Positions 10,354-19,606 of a stretch of DNA of 64,000 nt are shown piece after piece. Both the position numbers and the translations under genes were made by a program. The stretch lies in contig NZ_CP014517.1 of the NCBI RefSeq assembly GCF_001577265.1, forward strand, positions 3,384,501 to 3,448,500, in the 5' to 3' direction. This DNA comes from Variovorax sp. PAMC 28711. Lineage in GTDB: Bacteria; Pseudomonadota; Gammaproteobacteria; Burkholderiales; Burkholderiaceae_C. The notes below the pieces were generated by a model. That model saw only the letters and a program-made list of their open reading frames with translations. It had not been told where the DNA came from and made no database searches. Position 1 is the stretch's first letter, and every line of letters starts with the position of its first letter.

Positions 10354-11649
10354 TCACTTCACCACCATGAAGAGGCTCGGGAGCCAGGTCGAGAAGGCGG
10401 GCACGAAAGTCACCACGCCGAGCGCGAAGATGAGCGCGCCGTAGAAAGGCCAGATCGTCTTCATGACCGTGCCGACCGACACACCGCCGATCGCACAGCC
10501 GACGAACTGCGTTGTGCCCACTGGCGGCGTGTTGAGACCCAGCGCGCAATTGATGAGCATCACGATGCCGAACTGAACCGAGCTCATGCCGTACTGCTGC
10601 GCGATCGGCAGGAAGATCGGCGTGCACAGCAGGATGGTCGCGGCCATGTCCAGGAAGGTGCCGAGCACGAAGAGGATGACGTTGATGAGCAGGAAAATCA
10701 TCCACGGCGTGCTGGTGATCTGCGAGAGCATCTGGCCGGTGAGCTCGGCCACGCCGTAGAGGCTGATGAGGTAGCCGAAGGTGCTTGAAATACCGATGAG
10801 CAGCAGGATCACGCCGGTGGTGCGCACCGCCTTCGATGCCGCCTTGATGAAGTGTTCCCACTTCAGCGTGCGGTACACCACGATCGTCAGCACCAGCGCA
10901 TAAAGCACCGCCACCGCCGCCGATTCGGTCGCGGTGAACACGCCCGACAAAATGCCGCCGAGGATCAGCACGACGATGAACAGGCCCGGCATGGCGGCCG
11001 CAAAGCAGCGCCACACGATGGCCCATCCGGGGAAGGTGCCGGCCGGGTAGCCGCGCTTCACCGCCACGAGGTAGGCCGCTGCCAGGTTGCTGATCGTGAG
11101 GACCGCGGCGGGCAACAGCGCCGCGAGAATCAGCGCCGCGATCGACACCTTGCCGCCGGCAGCGAGCGAATAGATGATGAGGTTGTGGCTGGTCGGCATG
11201 AGCGCGCCCACCAGTGCCGCATGGGTCGTCACGTTGACCGCGTAGTCGGCGTGATAACCCTCCTTCTTCATCATCGGGATCATCACCGCGCCCATCGCCG
11301 ACACGTCGGCCACCGGCGAGCCCGACACGCCACCGAACAGCGTGCACGCCACCACGTTCGACATGCCGAGGCCGCCGCGCACGTGGCCGACCAGGCTGCG
11401 CGCGAAGTCGACGATGCGGTCGGCGATGCCGCCGTACAGCATGAGCTCGCCCGCGAAGATGAAGAACGGGATCGCCAAGAAGGAGAAGATGCCCATGCCC
11501 GAGGTCATCTGCTGGAAGCCGACCGCCAGCGGCAGGCCTTCGTAGAGCAGTGTGGCCAGGGCCGACAGGCCGATCGAGAACGCCACCGGCACGCCGAGCA
11601 GCAGGAAGACAGTGAACGAGATACAGAGGATCAGCAGTGGAATCGTCAT
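10354..11649 (-). CDS. dctM: TRAP transporter large permease DctM
   Basis: 431 residues with about twelve membrane segments, the usual DctM length. Family motifs include PVAFSIGLSALATLL, FAGELMLYGGIADRIV, GVSGSPVADVSAMGAVMIP and, near the end, NCALGLNTPPVGTTQFVG. DctM carries the substrate and sodium path of tripartite periplasmic transporters. It starts one base after the dctQ stop, so the three TRAP genes are co-translated. Its place behind uronate dehydrogenase and a lactonase makes a hexuronate the likely cargo, by inference. Confidence 0.95.
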   Translation of the reverse strand: MTIPLLILCISFTVFLLLGVPVAFSIGLSALATLLYEGLPLAVGFQQMTSGMGIFSFLAIPFFIFAGELMLYGGIADRIVDFARSLVGHVRGGLGMSNVVACTLFGGVSGSPVADVSAMGAVMIPMMKKEGYHADYAVNVTTHAALVGALMPTSHNLIIYSLAAGGKVSIAALILAALLPAAVLTISNLAAAYLVAVKRGYPAGTFPGWAIVWRCFAAAMPGLFIVVLILGGILSGVFTATESAAVAVLYALVLTIVVYRTLKWEHFIKAASKAVRTTGVILLLIGISSTFGYLISLYGVAELTGQMLSQITSTPWMIFLLINVILFVLGTFLDMAATILLCTPIFLPIAQQYGMSSVQFGIVMLINCALGLNTPPVGTTQFVGCAIGGVSVGTVMKTIWPFYGALIFALGVVTFVPAFSTWLPSLFMVVK

Positions 11650-11650
11650 G

Positions 11651-12139
11651 TCATGCCCAGGCGGGTTCTACTTCGCGGCCCCGGGCCAGCGCAATGATGT
11701 GTTCGATGGAGAACATGACGATCAGCACCCCCGAGATGGCGGCCGGCACGTACTTCCACCCTTCGGAAATCCAGAGCGTCGGCAGGCGGTAGTCCCACAC
11801 CGACTCGGCGAGGGACGCGCAGTTCCAGGCCATGGCGGCGCCGAACAGCAGCACCAGGAAATGGATGAGGTATTCCATCTTCAGGCGCAGCCAGTCGGGC
11901 GCCAGCACCAGGAAGGACTCGAGCCCGATGTGGCCTGCGTCGCGCACGCCCACCGCGACGCCGAACATGGTCACGTAGATGACCAGCAGCAACGCCAGGC
12001 TCTCGGCCCAGGTGGGCGTGTTGTTGAGCACGTAGCGGCCGAACACCTGCCAGCTCACGGCGCAGATCACTGCGACGAGGCCGACGATGCCCAGCCACAT
12101 GCAGGCACGCGCGAGCGTGCGGCAGAGGCGGGTGTACAT
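11651..12139 (-). CDS. dctQ: TRAP transporter small permease DctQ
   Basis: 162 residues with four predicted membrane helices. It shows the DctQ-type first helix (AVICAVSWQVFGRYVLNNTP) and WAESLALLLVIYVTMFG with the conserved acidic/aromatic spacing. It pairs with DctM in the inner membrane. It lies 13 bases after dctP and one base before dctM, in an uninterrupted operon. The C-terminus (ARGREVEPAWA) is short and cytoplasmic. Confidence 0.92.
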   Translation of the reverse strand: MYTRLCRTLARACMWLGIVGLVAVICAVSWQVFGRYVLNNTPTWAESLALLLVIYVTMFGVAVGVRDAGHIGLESFLVLAPDWLRLKMEYLIHFLVLLFGAAMAWNCASLAESVWDYRLPTLWISEGWKYVPAAISGVLIVMFSIEHIIALARGREVEPAWA

Positions 12140-12152
12140 GGAGACCGCCTGG

Positions 12153-13118
12153 TTACTTCGTGTCTTGCACGCGCTTGACCAGATCTTTCAGGCGTGCGTC
12201 GACGATGAACTTGTCGTATACCGGCTTCATCGCGGTTTGAAACGGGGCCTTGTCGATGTCGATGATTTCCGCGCCGCCGGCCTTGACGGTCGCGAGCGAC
12301 TTCACTTCGCGCGCTTCCCATTGCTTGCGCATGTAGGGCACCGATTCCTTGGCGGCCTGGCGGATCCAGCCCTGCTCTTCGGGCGAGAGCTTGTCCCAGG
12401 TGCGCTTGGAGAACAGCAGCATCTCGGGCGCCATCGAATGCTCGGTCTTGGTGTAGTACTTGGCCACCTCGAAAGCGCGCGCGCTCTCGTAGGTCGGGTA
12501 GTTGTTTTCGGCCGCGTCGATCAGGCCGGTCTTGAGTCCGGTGTAGACCTCGCCCATCGGCATCGGGGTCGCGTTCGCGCCCATCGCTTCGAGCATCGAC
12601 ACCCACAGGTCGGACTGCTGCACGCGGACCTTCAACCCCTTCATGTCGGCGAAGCTGCGCACCGGCTTCTTGGCGGTGAACATCGAGCGGGCGCCGCTGT
12701 CGTAGTAGGCGAGGCCGACGAAGCCCTGCTTCTCGCAGCTCTTCAGGATCTCCTCGCCGATCGGGCCGTCGAGCACCTTGTGCAGGTGGTCGACCGAGCG
12801 GAACAGGAAGGGCATGGTCGGCACCTGCGTCTCGGCGCAGATGTTGTTCATCGGCGCGATGTTCACGCGCACCATCGACAACGCACCGATCTTGGTTTGC
12901 TCGATCGTGTCTTTCTCGTTGCCGAGCGAACTGTTGTTGAACACCTTGATGGTGTGCTTGCCGCCGCTCAGCGCCTTGAGTCGTTCGCTCATGAACTTGA
13001 CGGCGGTGACGGTCGGGTAGTCGTCGGGGTGGATGTCGGCCGAGCGGAACTCGGTGGCCTGGGCGGCGAATGTGGCGGCGCACGCAGCGATCGCGACGAG
13101 TGATTTGCGGAGCTTCAT
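12153..13118 (-). CDS. dctP: TRAP transporter solute-binding protein DctP
   Basis: 321 residues from an ATG at 13118 preceded by GAGGAAGA; longer upstream reading frames lack a signal peptide and are disregarded. The signal peptide [21 protein letters not shown] ends near residue 21. The mature protein has the DctP signature region with the substrate-binding arginine in [11 protein letters not shown], followed by the conserved [22 protein letters not shown]. Uronate-binding DctP proteins of this family bind the carboxylate with that arginine. The gene sits 32 bases after the lactonase gene, which supports hexuronate uptake. Confidence 0.93.
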   Translation of the reverse strand: MKLRKSLVAIAACAATFAAQATEFRSADIHPDDYPTVTAVKFMSERLKALSGGKHTIKVFNNSSLGNEKDTIEQTKIGALSMVRVNIAPMNNICAETQVPTMPFLFRSVDHLHKVLDGPIGEEILKSCEKQGFVGLAYYDSGARSMFTAKKPVRSFADMKGLKVRVQQSDLWVSMLEAMGANATPMPMGEVYTGLKTGLIDAAENNYPTYESARAFEVAKYYTKTEHSMAPEMLLFSKRTWDKLSPEEQGWIRQAAKESVPYMRKQWEAREVKSLATVKAGGAEIIDIDKAPFQTAMKPVYDKFIVDARLKDLVKRVQDTK

Positions 13119-13150
13119 GGTGTCTTCCTCGGTGGGTGGTGATTGGTTGT

Positions 13151-14050
13151 TCAGGCCGCGGGGGCGCCGAACGCCGGCTCGGCGATGCCCTGGATGCCCG
13201 GCCGCAGTGCGAAGAGGCCGCCGGCCAGTGGCTGGTCCGACAGGTCGATGCCGGCGGGGCGGATCGAGGTGACGAACAGCGTGTCGAGCGTCGGTCCGCC
13301 GAACGCGCACATGGCGGGCTTCTTCACCGGCACGGCGAGCGATCGGTCGAGCTTGCCGTCAGGCGTGAAGCGGTGCACGAGGCCCGCGTCGTTGCCGCAG
13401 ATCCAGTAGCAGCCGTCGACATCGATGGCGGCGCCGTCGGGCCGGCCCGGCAGCGGGGTCATGTCGGCGAAGACGCGCCGCCTCGACGGCGTGCCGCTGT
13501 CGGTGTCGTAGTCGAAGGCCCAGACGAGCTGCACCGACGGATGCGAATCCGACAGGTACATCGTCCGGCCGTCGGGGCTGAAGGCCAGGCCGTTCGGCAC
13601 GATCAGGTCGTCGAGTTGCCGATGCAGCGAGGTGCCGCCTTGCTCGTAGCGGTACAGGCCCGCCACGTGCGCGCCTGCGGCCATGTCCATCAGCATCGTG
13701 CCGGCCCAGAAGCGGCCTTGCCGATCGCACCGGCCGTCGTTGAAGCGCATGCCCGGCAGGGCGTGATCGACCTCGGCGAGCCGCTCGGCCGACAGCGTGC
13801 CGTTGGTGTTCGGTTGCAGCGAGAACACGCCGCTTTCCATGCCGGCGATCCAGGCGCCGGGCAGGTCCGCACGCGGTGCGATGCATGCGAGCATTCCGTC
13901 GGCGATCCAGTGCGTGGGGTCTTCAGCCGACCAGCGGTGCAGCGTGCGGGCCGGAATATCAACCCAATACAACGCCTGCTCCTCGCTCCGCCACACAGGG
14001 CTTTCACCCGTGGCGTTGCGCGCATCGACGACCAGTTCGGCTTGGCTCAT
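13151..14050 (-). CDS. SMP-30/gluconolactonase-family lactonase
   Basis: 299 residues from an ATG at 14050, four bases past the uronate dehydrogenase stop. It is a six-bladed beta-propeller of the SMP-30 family: [20 protein letters not shown] at the start gives the first metal-binding Glu. [38 protein letters not shown] and [16 protein letters not shown] supply the Asn and Asp ligands of the divalent metal. In the oxidative uronate pathway such a lactonase opens the aldaro-lactone made by uronate dehydrogenase to the aldarate. The gene position supports that role. No signal peptide, so cytoplasmic. Confidence 0.88.
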   Translation of the reverse strand: MSQAELVVDARNATGESPVWRSEEQALYWVDIPARTLHRWSAEDPTHWIADGMLACIAPRADLPGAWIAGMESGVFSLQPNTNGTLSAERLAEVDHALPGMRFNDGRCDRQGRFWAGTMLMDMAAGAHVAGLYRYEQGGTSLHRQLDDLIVPNGLAFSPDGRTMYLSDSHPSVQLVWAFDYDTDSGTPSRRRVFADMTPLPGRPDGAAIDVDGCYWICGNDAGLVHRFTPDGKLDRSLAVPVKKPAMCAFGGPTLDTLFVTSIRPAGIDLSDQPLAGGLFALRPGIQGIAEPAFGAPAA

Positions 14051-14054
14051 CGCA

Positions 14055-14864
14055 TCAGTCGCCGAAGGGGCCCTGCGCGGTGAAGCCGCCGCCCTGGTAG
14101 ATCGCATTCGGATCGGTGGGCGCGACCGGTGGCTGCGCCTCGACCTTGGCGCGGAACACTTCCGAGCTGTCCTGCGCCACAAAGCCCAGCTTCGCGGCCC
14201 CGCTGTTGTCCCACCACACGTCCTTGTTGGCGGACATGCCGTAGACGATGGTGTGGCCGACGGCGGGCGTGAACAGCGCTTTTTCGAGCAGCGTCGTGAG
14301 GTCGCGGTAGCTGAGCCAGGTGCTCATCATCCGGCGATTGAGCGGCTCCGGAAACGACGAGCCGATGCGGATGCTCACGGTCTCGATGCCGTAGCGATCG
14401 AAGTAGAACTGGGCCACGTCTTCGCCGAAGGACTTGGAGAGGCCGTAGTAACCGTCGGGGCGCTTGGGCGCCGAGGCGTCCAGTGTCTCGGTCTGCTTGT
14501 GAAAGCCGATGACGTGGTTCGAACTGGCGAACACCGCGCGCTTCACGCCGTGGCGTCGCGCCGCCTCGTAGATGTGGAACACGCCCTTGATGTTGGCTTC
14601 GAGCACTTCCTCGAAAGGCCGCTCGACCGAGACACCACCGAGGTGGACGATGGCGTCGCAACCCGCGACCAAGGCATTGACCGCCTGCTTGTCGGCCAGG
14701 TCGCACGGCACCACTTCTTCTTGCGCGCCGCTGGCGGGCGCCATGCCCGCGATGTCGGACAGCCGCAGCACGGCGGCATAAGGCCGCAGCGTGTCGCGCA
14801 GCACCTTGCCAAGGCCGCCGGCCGCGCCGGTCAACAAAAGGCGATCGATTTTTTGGGTAGACAT
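14055..14864 (-). CDS. udh: Uronate dehydrogenase-like NAD-dependent SDR
   Basis: 269 residues from ATG 14864. The NAD-binding loop is LLTGAAGGLGKV; the DIAG segment follows strand 2, then VHLGGVSVERPFEEVLEANI, the catalytic serines in FASSNHVIG and the YGLSK catalytic motif (Tyr about 140, Lys about 144). This matches bacterial uronate dehydrogenases, which oxidise galacturonate or glucuronate to the aldaro-lactone. It is the first gene of a leftward operon with the lactonase and the TRAP transporter. A GntR-type operator candidate lies about 20 bases before its start. Confidence 0.88.
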   Translation of the reverse strand: MSTQKIDRLLLTGAAGGLGKVLRDTLRPYAAVLRLSDIAGMAPASGAQEEVVPCDLADKQAVNALVAGCDAIVHLGGVSVERPFEEVLEANIKGVFHIYEAARRHGVKRAVFASSNHVIGFHKQTETLDASAPKRPDGYYGLSKSFGEDVAQFYFDRYGIETVSIRIGSSFPEPLNRRMMSTWLSYRDLTTLLEKALFTPAVGHTIVYGMSANKDVWWDNSGAAKLGFVAQDSSEVFRAKVEAQPPVAPTDPNAIYQGGGFTAQGPFGD

Positions 14865-14885
14865 CAAAGCATTCGGGGAAGGGCA

Positions 14886-14905
14886 GTTATCAGTTGTCGT
14901 ACAAC
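14886..14905 (+). promoter_or_regulatory. GntR (FadR-type) operator candidate, site 1
   Basis: Contains TTGTCGTACAA, an exact match to the FadR-subfamily pattern TNGTNNNACNA. It lies between udh and the GntR gene, where it can control both. The whole 20-bp stretch recurs at 15798-15817 in inverse orientation with 18 of 20 identities. Confidence 0.8.
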
Positions 14906-14929
14906 GCGTTCGCGGATTATCATGACCTG

Positions 14930-15760
14930 ATGGCCCAAACGATTCCGGGAAATCCCTTGGTTACCGGTGCATCCGAGACAACTCCGAGTGCGCCCGGTCT
15001 GCTTCAGTCTGCGCCGGCGTTCGTCGGGCGGCCCCGCCCGCGTGCGCGGGGGCTGGCGCACGGCCTGGTGGACGATCTCGGCCAGAAAATCCGCGATCAG
15101 GTGCTGCGGCCGGGCGATAAATTGCCGACCGAGTCCGCGATCATGCTGGCCTACGGGGTGAGCCGGACGGTGGTGCGCGAGGCGCTGTCCAAGCTCCAGG
15201 CGTCGGGCCTCGTCGAAACGCACCACGGCATCGGCACCTTCGTGCTGGAACCGCGTTCGGCGGGGATGTTCCGCCTTGATCCGTCGGAGCTTGCGGCTTC
15301 GGTCGACGTGCTGGCCGTGCTGGAACTGCGCATCAGCCTGGAGACAGAATCCGCCGGGCTGGCGGCGGTGCGACGCAGCGATGAAAACCTGCTCGCCATG
15401 CGCAAGGCGCTGGACGATTTCGAGCACAACGTCGAAGTGGCAGGCGATACCGTGGCGCCCGACTTCCGCTTTCACCTGCAGATCGCGCAGTCGACCGGCA
15501 ACGCGTATTTCGCCGACATCATGAGCCACCTCGGCACCACGATCATTCCGCGCACCCGCATCACCGGTTTGCGCAATTCGGCGCCGCGCGGCGACTACCT
15601 GAGCCGCGTCAATCGCGAGCACGAAGAGATCTACGCGGCCATCGCGCGACGCGATGCCGAATCGGCTCGCGCGGCCATGCGCATCCATCTGACCAACAGC
15701 CGTGAGCGCCTGCGACTGGCGCAGGAAGCGGCACGCGAATCGAAGGGCGCTGAAGGCTGA
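14930..15760 (+). CDS. GntR-family (FadR/FCD) regulator of the uronate locus
   Basis: 276 residues from ATG 14930; a TTG further upstream would overlap the operator and is not preferred. The N-terminal winged helix has LGQKIRDQVLRPGDKLPTES, YGVSRTVVREALSKLQASG and HGIGTFV. The C-terminal FCD domain has LELRISLETESAGLAA, then DFRFHLQIAQSTGN, and ends with EHEEIYAAIARRDAESARAAM, which carry its metal and ligand-binding residues. It is probably a repressor released by a pathway intermediate such as an aldarate or keto-deoxy acid. It lies between the two catabolic arms, next to site 1 and about 40 bases before site 2. Confidence 0.9.
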   Translation: MAQTIPGNPLVTGASETTPSAPGLLQSAPAFVGRPRPRARGLAHGLVDDLGQKIRDQVLRPGDKLPTESAIMLAYGVSRTVVREALSKLQASGLVETHHGIGTFVLEPRSAGMFRLDPSELAASVDVLAVLELRISLETESAGLAAVRRSDENLLAMRKALDDFEHNVEVAGDTVAPDFRFHLQIAQSTGNAYFADIMSHLGTTIIPRTRITGLRNSAPRGDYLSRVNREHEEIYAAIARRDAESARAAMRIHLTNSRERLRLAQEAARESKGAEG

Positions 15761-15797
15761 CGTGGCGTGCGGATTTGCTGGACGCCCGCCAATCGTA

Positions 15798-15817
15798 GTT
15801 GTACGATGACTGATAAC
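15798..15817 (-). promoter_or_regulatory. GntR (FadR-type) operator candidate, site 2
   Basis: Inverse copy of site 1 with 18 of 20 identities; the core TTGTACGATGA fits TNGTNNNACNA with one mismatch. It lies 32 bases before the ATG of the rightward TctC-kdgD operon, a typical repressor position. Confidence 0.8.
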
Positions 15818-15849
15818 TATCGATCGTTCATCAACCGCAGGAGACAAAA

Positions 15850-16824
15850 ATGACTTTGAAACGACGTGACGTGGTGCTCGGCGCCATCGGCGGGGGTCTG
15901 ATGGCTGCGGGTGTCGCCCGCGCCGCGGATGCCTGGCCCTCCAAACCGCTGCGCATCGTGGTGCCGTACCCGCCCGGCGGCTCCTCCGACATCATCGCGC
16001 GCTCGATCAGCCAGCCGCTGTCCGAAGCGCTGAAGCAGACGGTCATCATCGACAACAAGCCCGGCGCCAACGGCAATCTGGGCGCCGACTTCGTGGCCAA
16101 GTCCGCACCCGATGGCTACACGCTGCTGTTGTGCGACGTGGGTGCGCTGGCGATCAGTCCTTCGGTCTACACCAGGCTGTCGTTCGATCCGTCGAAGGAC
16201 TTGGCCGGCGTCACGATGCTGGCCTACTCGCCGCACTTGTTGGTGGTGCATCCGTCCGTCAAGGCGAACAGCCTGCAGGAACTGGTCGCGCTGTCGAAAA
16301 CCAGCGACCTCAACTTCGCGGTGACGGCCACCGGCAGCGCGCCGCATCTGGCGGGCGTGGCGCTCGAACGTGCGAGCGGTGCCAAGTGGCAGTACGTGCC
16401 CTACAAGGGCGGCGTGCAGGCGGTGCAGGACACCGTGGGCGGCCAGACGCAGATCCTCATGAACGGCATGCTGGCCACGCTGCCGCACGTGCAGAGCGGC
16501 AAGCTCAAGGTGCTGGGCGTGTCGAAGGGCACGCGCATGCCGCTCATCGGCAACGTGCCGACCATCGCTGAGCAGGGCATTCCGGGCTACGAGTCCGGCA
16601 CCTGGCAGGGCATCCTCGTGTCGCGCGGCACGCCGGATGCGATCGTGCAGCGCCTCAACAAGGAGCTCGTCACGATCATCCGCTCGGCCGACATCCGCTC
16701 GCGCCTCGCCGGGCAGGGCGCCGAAGTGGTGACCATGGCATCCGCGGAACAGAACCAGTTTTTCATCAAGGAACGCGACCGCTGGGCCAAGGTCGTGACT
16801 GCCGCCAACATCAAACTCGACTAG
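15850..16824 (+). CDS. TctC/Bug-family solute-binding protein heading the kdgD operon
   Basis: 324 residues, ATG with AGGAG upstream. The N-terminus MTLKRRDVVLGAIGGGLM has a twin-arginine pair and cleaves after ARAA near residue 26. Bug motifs: VPYPPGGSSDIIARS, IIDNKPGANGNLGADF, DGYTLLLCD and YVPYKGGVQAVQDTVGGQ. It is the first gene of the rightward arm, ten bases before kdgD, so its ligand is probably a sugar acid or aldarate used by that arm. No membrane partner is encoded nearby, as is common for Bug proteins in this group. Confidence 0.9.
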   Translation: MTLKRRDVVLGAIGGGLMAAGVARAADAWPSKPLRIVVPYPPGGSSDIIARSISQPLSEALKQTVIIDNKPGANGNLGADFVAKSAPDGYTLLLCDVGALAISPSVYTRLSFDPSKDLAGVTMLAYSPHLLVVHPSVKANSLQELVALSKTSDLNFAVTATGSAPHLAGVALERASGAKWQYVPYKGGVQAVQDTVGGQTQILMNGMLATLPHVQSGKLKVLGVSKGTRMPLIGNVPTIAEQGIPGYESGTWQGILVSRGTPDAIVQRLNKELVTIIRSADIRSRLAGQGAEVVTMASAEQNQFFIKERDRWAKVVTAANIKLD

Positions 16825-16833
16825 TGCTATCCG

Positions 16834-17745
16834 ATGAATCCGCAAGAACTCAAAACCATCATGGGCTCCGGCCTGCTGTCGTTCCCGATCACCGATTTCG
16901 ATGCGCAGGGCGAGTTCCGCCCGAGCACGTACATCGAGCGTCTGGAGTGGCTGGCGCCTTACGGCGCGAGCGCGCTGTTCGCCGCCGGCGGCACGGGTGA
17001 ATACTTCTCGCTGGCTGGCGAGGAATACAGCCGCGTCATCAAGACGGCGGTGGACACCTGCCGCGGCAAGGTGCCGATCATTGCCGGCGCAGGCGGCCCG
17101 ACCCGCACCGCCATCGCCCACGCGCAGGAAGCCGAACGCCTGGGCGCCCACGGCATCCTGTTGTTGCCGCATTACCTGACCGAAGCCGGCCAGGAGGGCC
17201 TGATCGAACACGTGGCGGCCGTCTGCAACAGCGTGAAGTTCGGGGTCATCGTCTACAACCGCGATCGCACCAAGCTGACGCCGAATTCGCTGACGATCCT
17301 GGCCGAGCGCTGCCCGAATCTCGTCGGCTTCAAGGACGGCGTGGGCAACATCGAAACCATGTCCTCCATCTTCATGAAAATGGGCGACCGCTTCGCCTAT
17401 CTGGGCGGCCTGCCGACCGCCGAGGTCTATGCAGCGGCCTACAAGGCGCTGGGCACGCCGGTCTATTCCTCGGCGGTGTTCAACTTCATCCCGAAGACCG
17501 CGATGGACTTCTACAAGGCCGTGGCGGCCGACGATGTGCCGACGCAGCACAAATTGCTGAAGGAGTTCTTCATGCCCTACCTGGAGATCCGCAATCGTGT
17601 CGAAGGCTACGGCGTCAGCATCATCAAGGCCGGCGCCCGGATCGTCGGCCACGACGGTGGCCCGGTGCGCGCACCGCTGACCGACCTGAAGCCCAACGAG
17701 ATGGAAATGCTCAAGGCGCTGATCGACAAGTTGGGCCCGCAATGA
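16834..17745 (+). CDS. kdgD: 5-dehydro-4-deoxyglucarate dehydratase
   Basis: 303 residues of the DapA/NAL class I aldolase superfamily. KdgD dehydrates and decarboxylates 5-keto-4-deoxyglucarate to 2,5-dioxopentanoate (alpha-ketoglutarate semialdehyde) and CO2. Visible features: [16 protein letters not shown] at the start, [21 protein letters not shown] with the conserved Tyr, and the Schiff-base lysine in [11 protein letters not shown]. The start has only a weak ribosome-binding site, so it may be coupled to the TctC gene ten bases upstream. The next gene starts in its stop codon. The product feeds the aldehyde dehydrogenase at the end of the operon. Confidence 0.94.
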   Translation: MNPQELKTIMGSGLLSFPITDFDAQGEFRPSTYIERLEWLAPYGASALFAAGGTGEYFSLAGEEYSRVIKTAVDTCRGKVPIIAGAGGPTRTAIAHAQEAERLGAHGILLLPHYLTEAGQEGLIEHVAAVCNSVKFGVIVYNRDRTKLTPNSLTILAERCPNLVGFKDGVGNIETMSSIFMKMGDRFAYLGGLPTAEVYAAAYKALGTPVYSSAVFNFIPKTAMDFYKAVAADDVPTQHKLLKEFFMPYLEIRNRVEGYGVSIIKAGARIVGHDGGPVRAPLTDLKPNEMEMLKALIDKLGPQ

Positions 17746-18113
17746 GCACGATCGAAGCGGTGGTGGCCGCTGCCGAGCGGCTGCGTCTCGCGATGATCGC
17801 TCCGGACGCCACGCTCGACCTTCTCATCGCCGACGTGGTGAGCTACGGGCACTCGGACGGCAAGGTCGAGACCAAGACGGACGTGGTCACGCACCTCCTG
17901 AGCGGGCGCTATGACTTCGTCGACATTGCCATCACCGACCAGACCGTGGTGCTGAACAACGGCGTCGCGCTCGTGCGTCACACGCTCGAAGCCGACACCA
18001 ACGACGCGGGCAAGCCCGGTCACGTCAAGCTCAAGGTGCTGCAGGTGTGGCAACTGACGGCCAGCGACTGGAAAATGATCGCGCGCCAAGCCGTCCGATT
18101 GGCCATCGCCTGA
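17742..18113 (+). CDS. SnoaL/NTF2-like small protein (DUF4440 type)
   Basis: 123 residues; its ATG overlaps the kdgD stop (ATGA). The pattern of an N-terminal helix pair ([27 protein letters not shown]), then [17 protein letters not shown] and a curved sheet ending [21 protein letters not shown] is that of NTF2-like proteins of the DUF4440 group. No specific activity can be assigned. Because it is translationally coupled to kdgD and precedes the semialdehyde dehydrogenase, it may bind or isomerise a pathway intermediate, but that is inference. Confidence 0.75.
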   Translation: MSTIEAVVAAAERLRLAMIAPDATLDLLIADVVSYGHSDGKVETKTDVVTHLLSGRYDFVDIAITDQTVVLNNGVALVRHTLEADTNDAGKPGHVKLKVLQVWQLTASDWKMIARQAVRLAIA

Positions 18114-18140
18114 AGCCGTCCCCACCTCCAAAGAAATCGA

Positions 18141-19577
18141 ATGCAACAACACGACAACCTCATCGGCGGCGAATGGAAGAAGGGCGCGAGCTACAGCCCG
18201 AACCTGAACCCTTCGAACCTGGGCGACACCATCGCCCAATACACGCAAGGCGACGCGTCGCACGTCGAAGCGGCCGTCGCTGCGGCCACCGCCGCCTTTC
18301 CGGCGTGGGCCACGGGCAGCATCCAGGCCCGCTCCGATGCGCTCGACAAGATCGGCACCGAAATCCTCGCGCGCCGCGAAGAACTCGGAACCTTGCTCGC
18401 GCGTGAAGAAGGCAAGACCAAACCCGAGGGCATGGGCGAAGCGGCCCGCGCCGGCCAGATCTTCAAGTTCTTCGCGGGTGAGTGCCTGCGCCTCGCGGGC
18501 GAGATCCTGCCCTCGGTGCGACCGAACATCGGCGTGGAGATCACGCGCGAGCCGGTCGGCGTCGTCGGCCTGATCACGCCGTGGAACTTCCCGATCGCGA
18601 TTCCCGCCTGGAAGATCGCGCCCGCCCTGGCCTTCGGCAACTGCGTCGTGTTGAAGCCTGCCGACCTCGTGCCGGGCAGCGCCTGGGCGCTGGCAGAGAT
18701 CATCAGCCGCTCGGGCATCCCGGCGGGCGTGTTCAACCTGGTGATGGGCCGCGGCAGCGTCATCGGCAATGCGCTGGTCAATCACCCCGGCATCCATGCG
18801 ATCAGCTTCACCGGCTCGGTCGGCGTGGGCCGCAACATCGCCGTGCAGTGCGTCAAGAGCCAGAAGAAGGTGCAACTGGAGATGGGCGGCAAGAACCCGC
18901 AGGTCGTGCTGGACGACGCCGACTTGGCGCAAGCCGTCGAGCTCAGCGTGCAGAGCGCCTTCTATTCGACCGGCCAGCGCTGCACCGCGTCGAGCCGCCT
19001 GATCGTCACCGAAGGCATCTACCCGAAGTTCATCGACGCGCTGAAGGAACGCATGGCGAAGATCAAGGTGGGCGATGCACTCACCGCCGGCACCGACATC
19101 GGCCCGGTGTCCAGCCAGAGCCAGCTCGACCAGGACCTGGAATACATCGCGATCGGCAAGGGCGAGGGCGCCACGCTGGCGGCGGGCGGCGAGCGCCTCA
19201 AGCTCGCGACCGACGGCTTCTACATGTCGCCTGCACTTTTTAGCGAATCGGTCGCGTCGATGCGCATCAACAAGGAAGAAATCTTCGGCCCGGTGGCGAG
19301 CGTCATCCGGGTGAAAGACTATGAAGAAGCGCTCTTCACTGCCAACGACACCGAGTTCGGCCTCTCGGCCGGCATCGCGACCACCAGCCTCAAGCACGCG
19401 ACGCACTTCAAGCGCCACAGTCAGGCCGGGATGGTGATGGTGAACCTGCCGACGGCAGGGGTCGATTACCACGTGCCCTTCGGCGGCCGCAAGGGCTCGA
19501 GCTATGGCCCGCGCGAGCAGGGCAAGTACGCGCAGGAGTTCTTCACCACGGTGAAGACGGCCTACACGCTGGCCTGA
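18141..19577 (+). CDS. 2,5-dioxopentanoate (alpha-ketoglutarate semialdehyde) dehydrogenase
   Basis: 478 residues, the usual aldehyde dehydrogenase size. It has ITPWNFPIAIPAWKIAPAL (catalytic Asn), LKPADLVPGSAWAL, the NAD loop FTGSVGVGRNIA, the catalytic Glu in QLEMGGKNPQVVL and the nucleophile in GQRCTASSRL. It oxidises the semialdehyde made by KdgD to alpha-ketoglutarate, closing the oxidative uronate/aldarate pathway into the TCA cycle. The specificity rests on operon context; the family also contains succinate-semialdehyde enzymes. It is the last gene of the rightward arm. Confidence 0.9.
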   Translation: MQQHDNLIGGEWKKGASYSPNLNPSNLGDTIAQYTQGDASHVEAAVAAATAAFPAWATGSIQARSDALDKIGTEILARREELGTLLAREEGKTKPEGMGEAARAGQIFKFFAGECLRLAGEILPSVRPNIGVEITREPVGVVGLITPWNFPIAIPAWKIAPALAFGNCVVLKPADLVPGSAWALAEIISRSGIPAGVFNLVMGRGSVIGNALVNHPGIHAISFTGSVGVGRNIAVQCVKSQKKVQLEMGGKNPQVVLDDADLAQAVELSVQSAFYSTGQRCTASSRLIVTEGIYPKFIDALKERMAKIKVGDALTAGTDIGPVSSQSQLDQDLEYIAIGKGEGATLAAGGERLKLATDGFYMSPALFSESVASMRINKEEIFGPVASVIRVKDYEEALFTANDTEFGLSAGIATTSLKHATHFKRHSQAGMVMVNLPTAGVDYHVPFGGRKGSSYGPREQGKYAQEFFTTVKTAYTLA

Positions 19578-19606
19578 AAAAGCGGGAGGCCATGCGGGCG
19601 AGAGTG

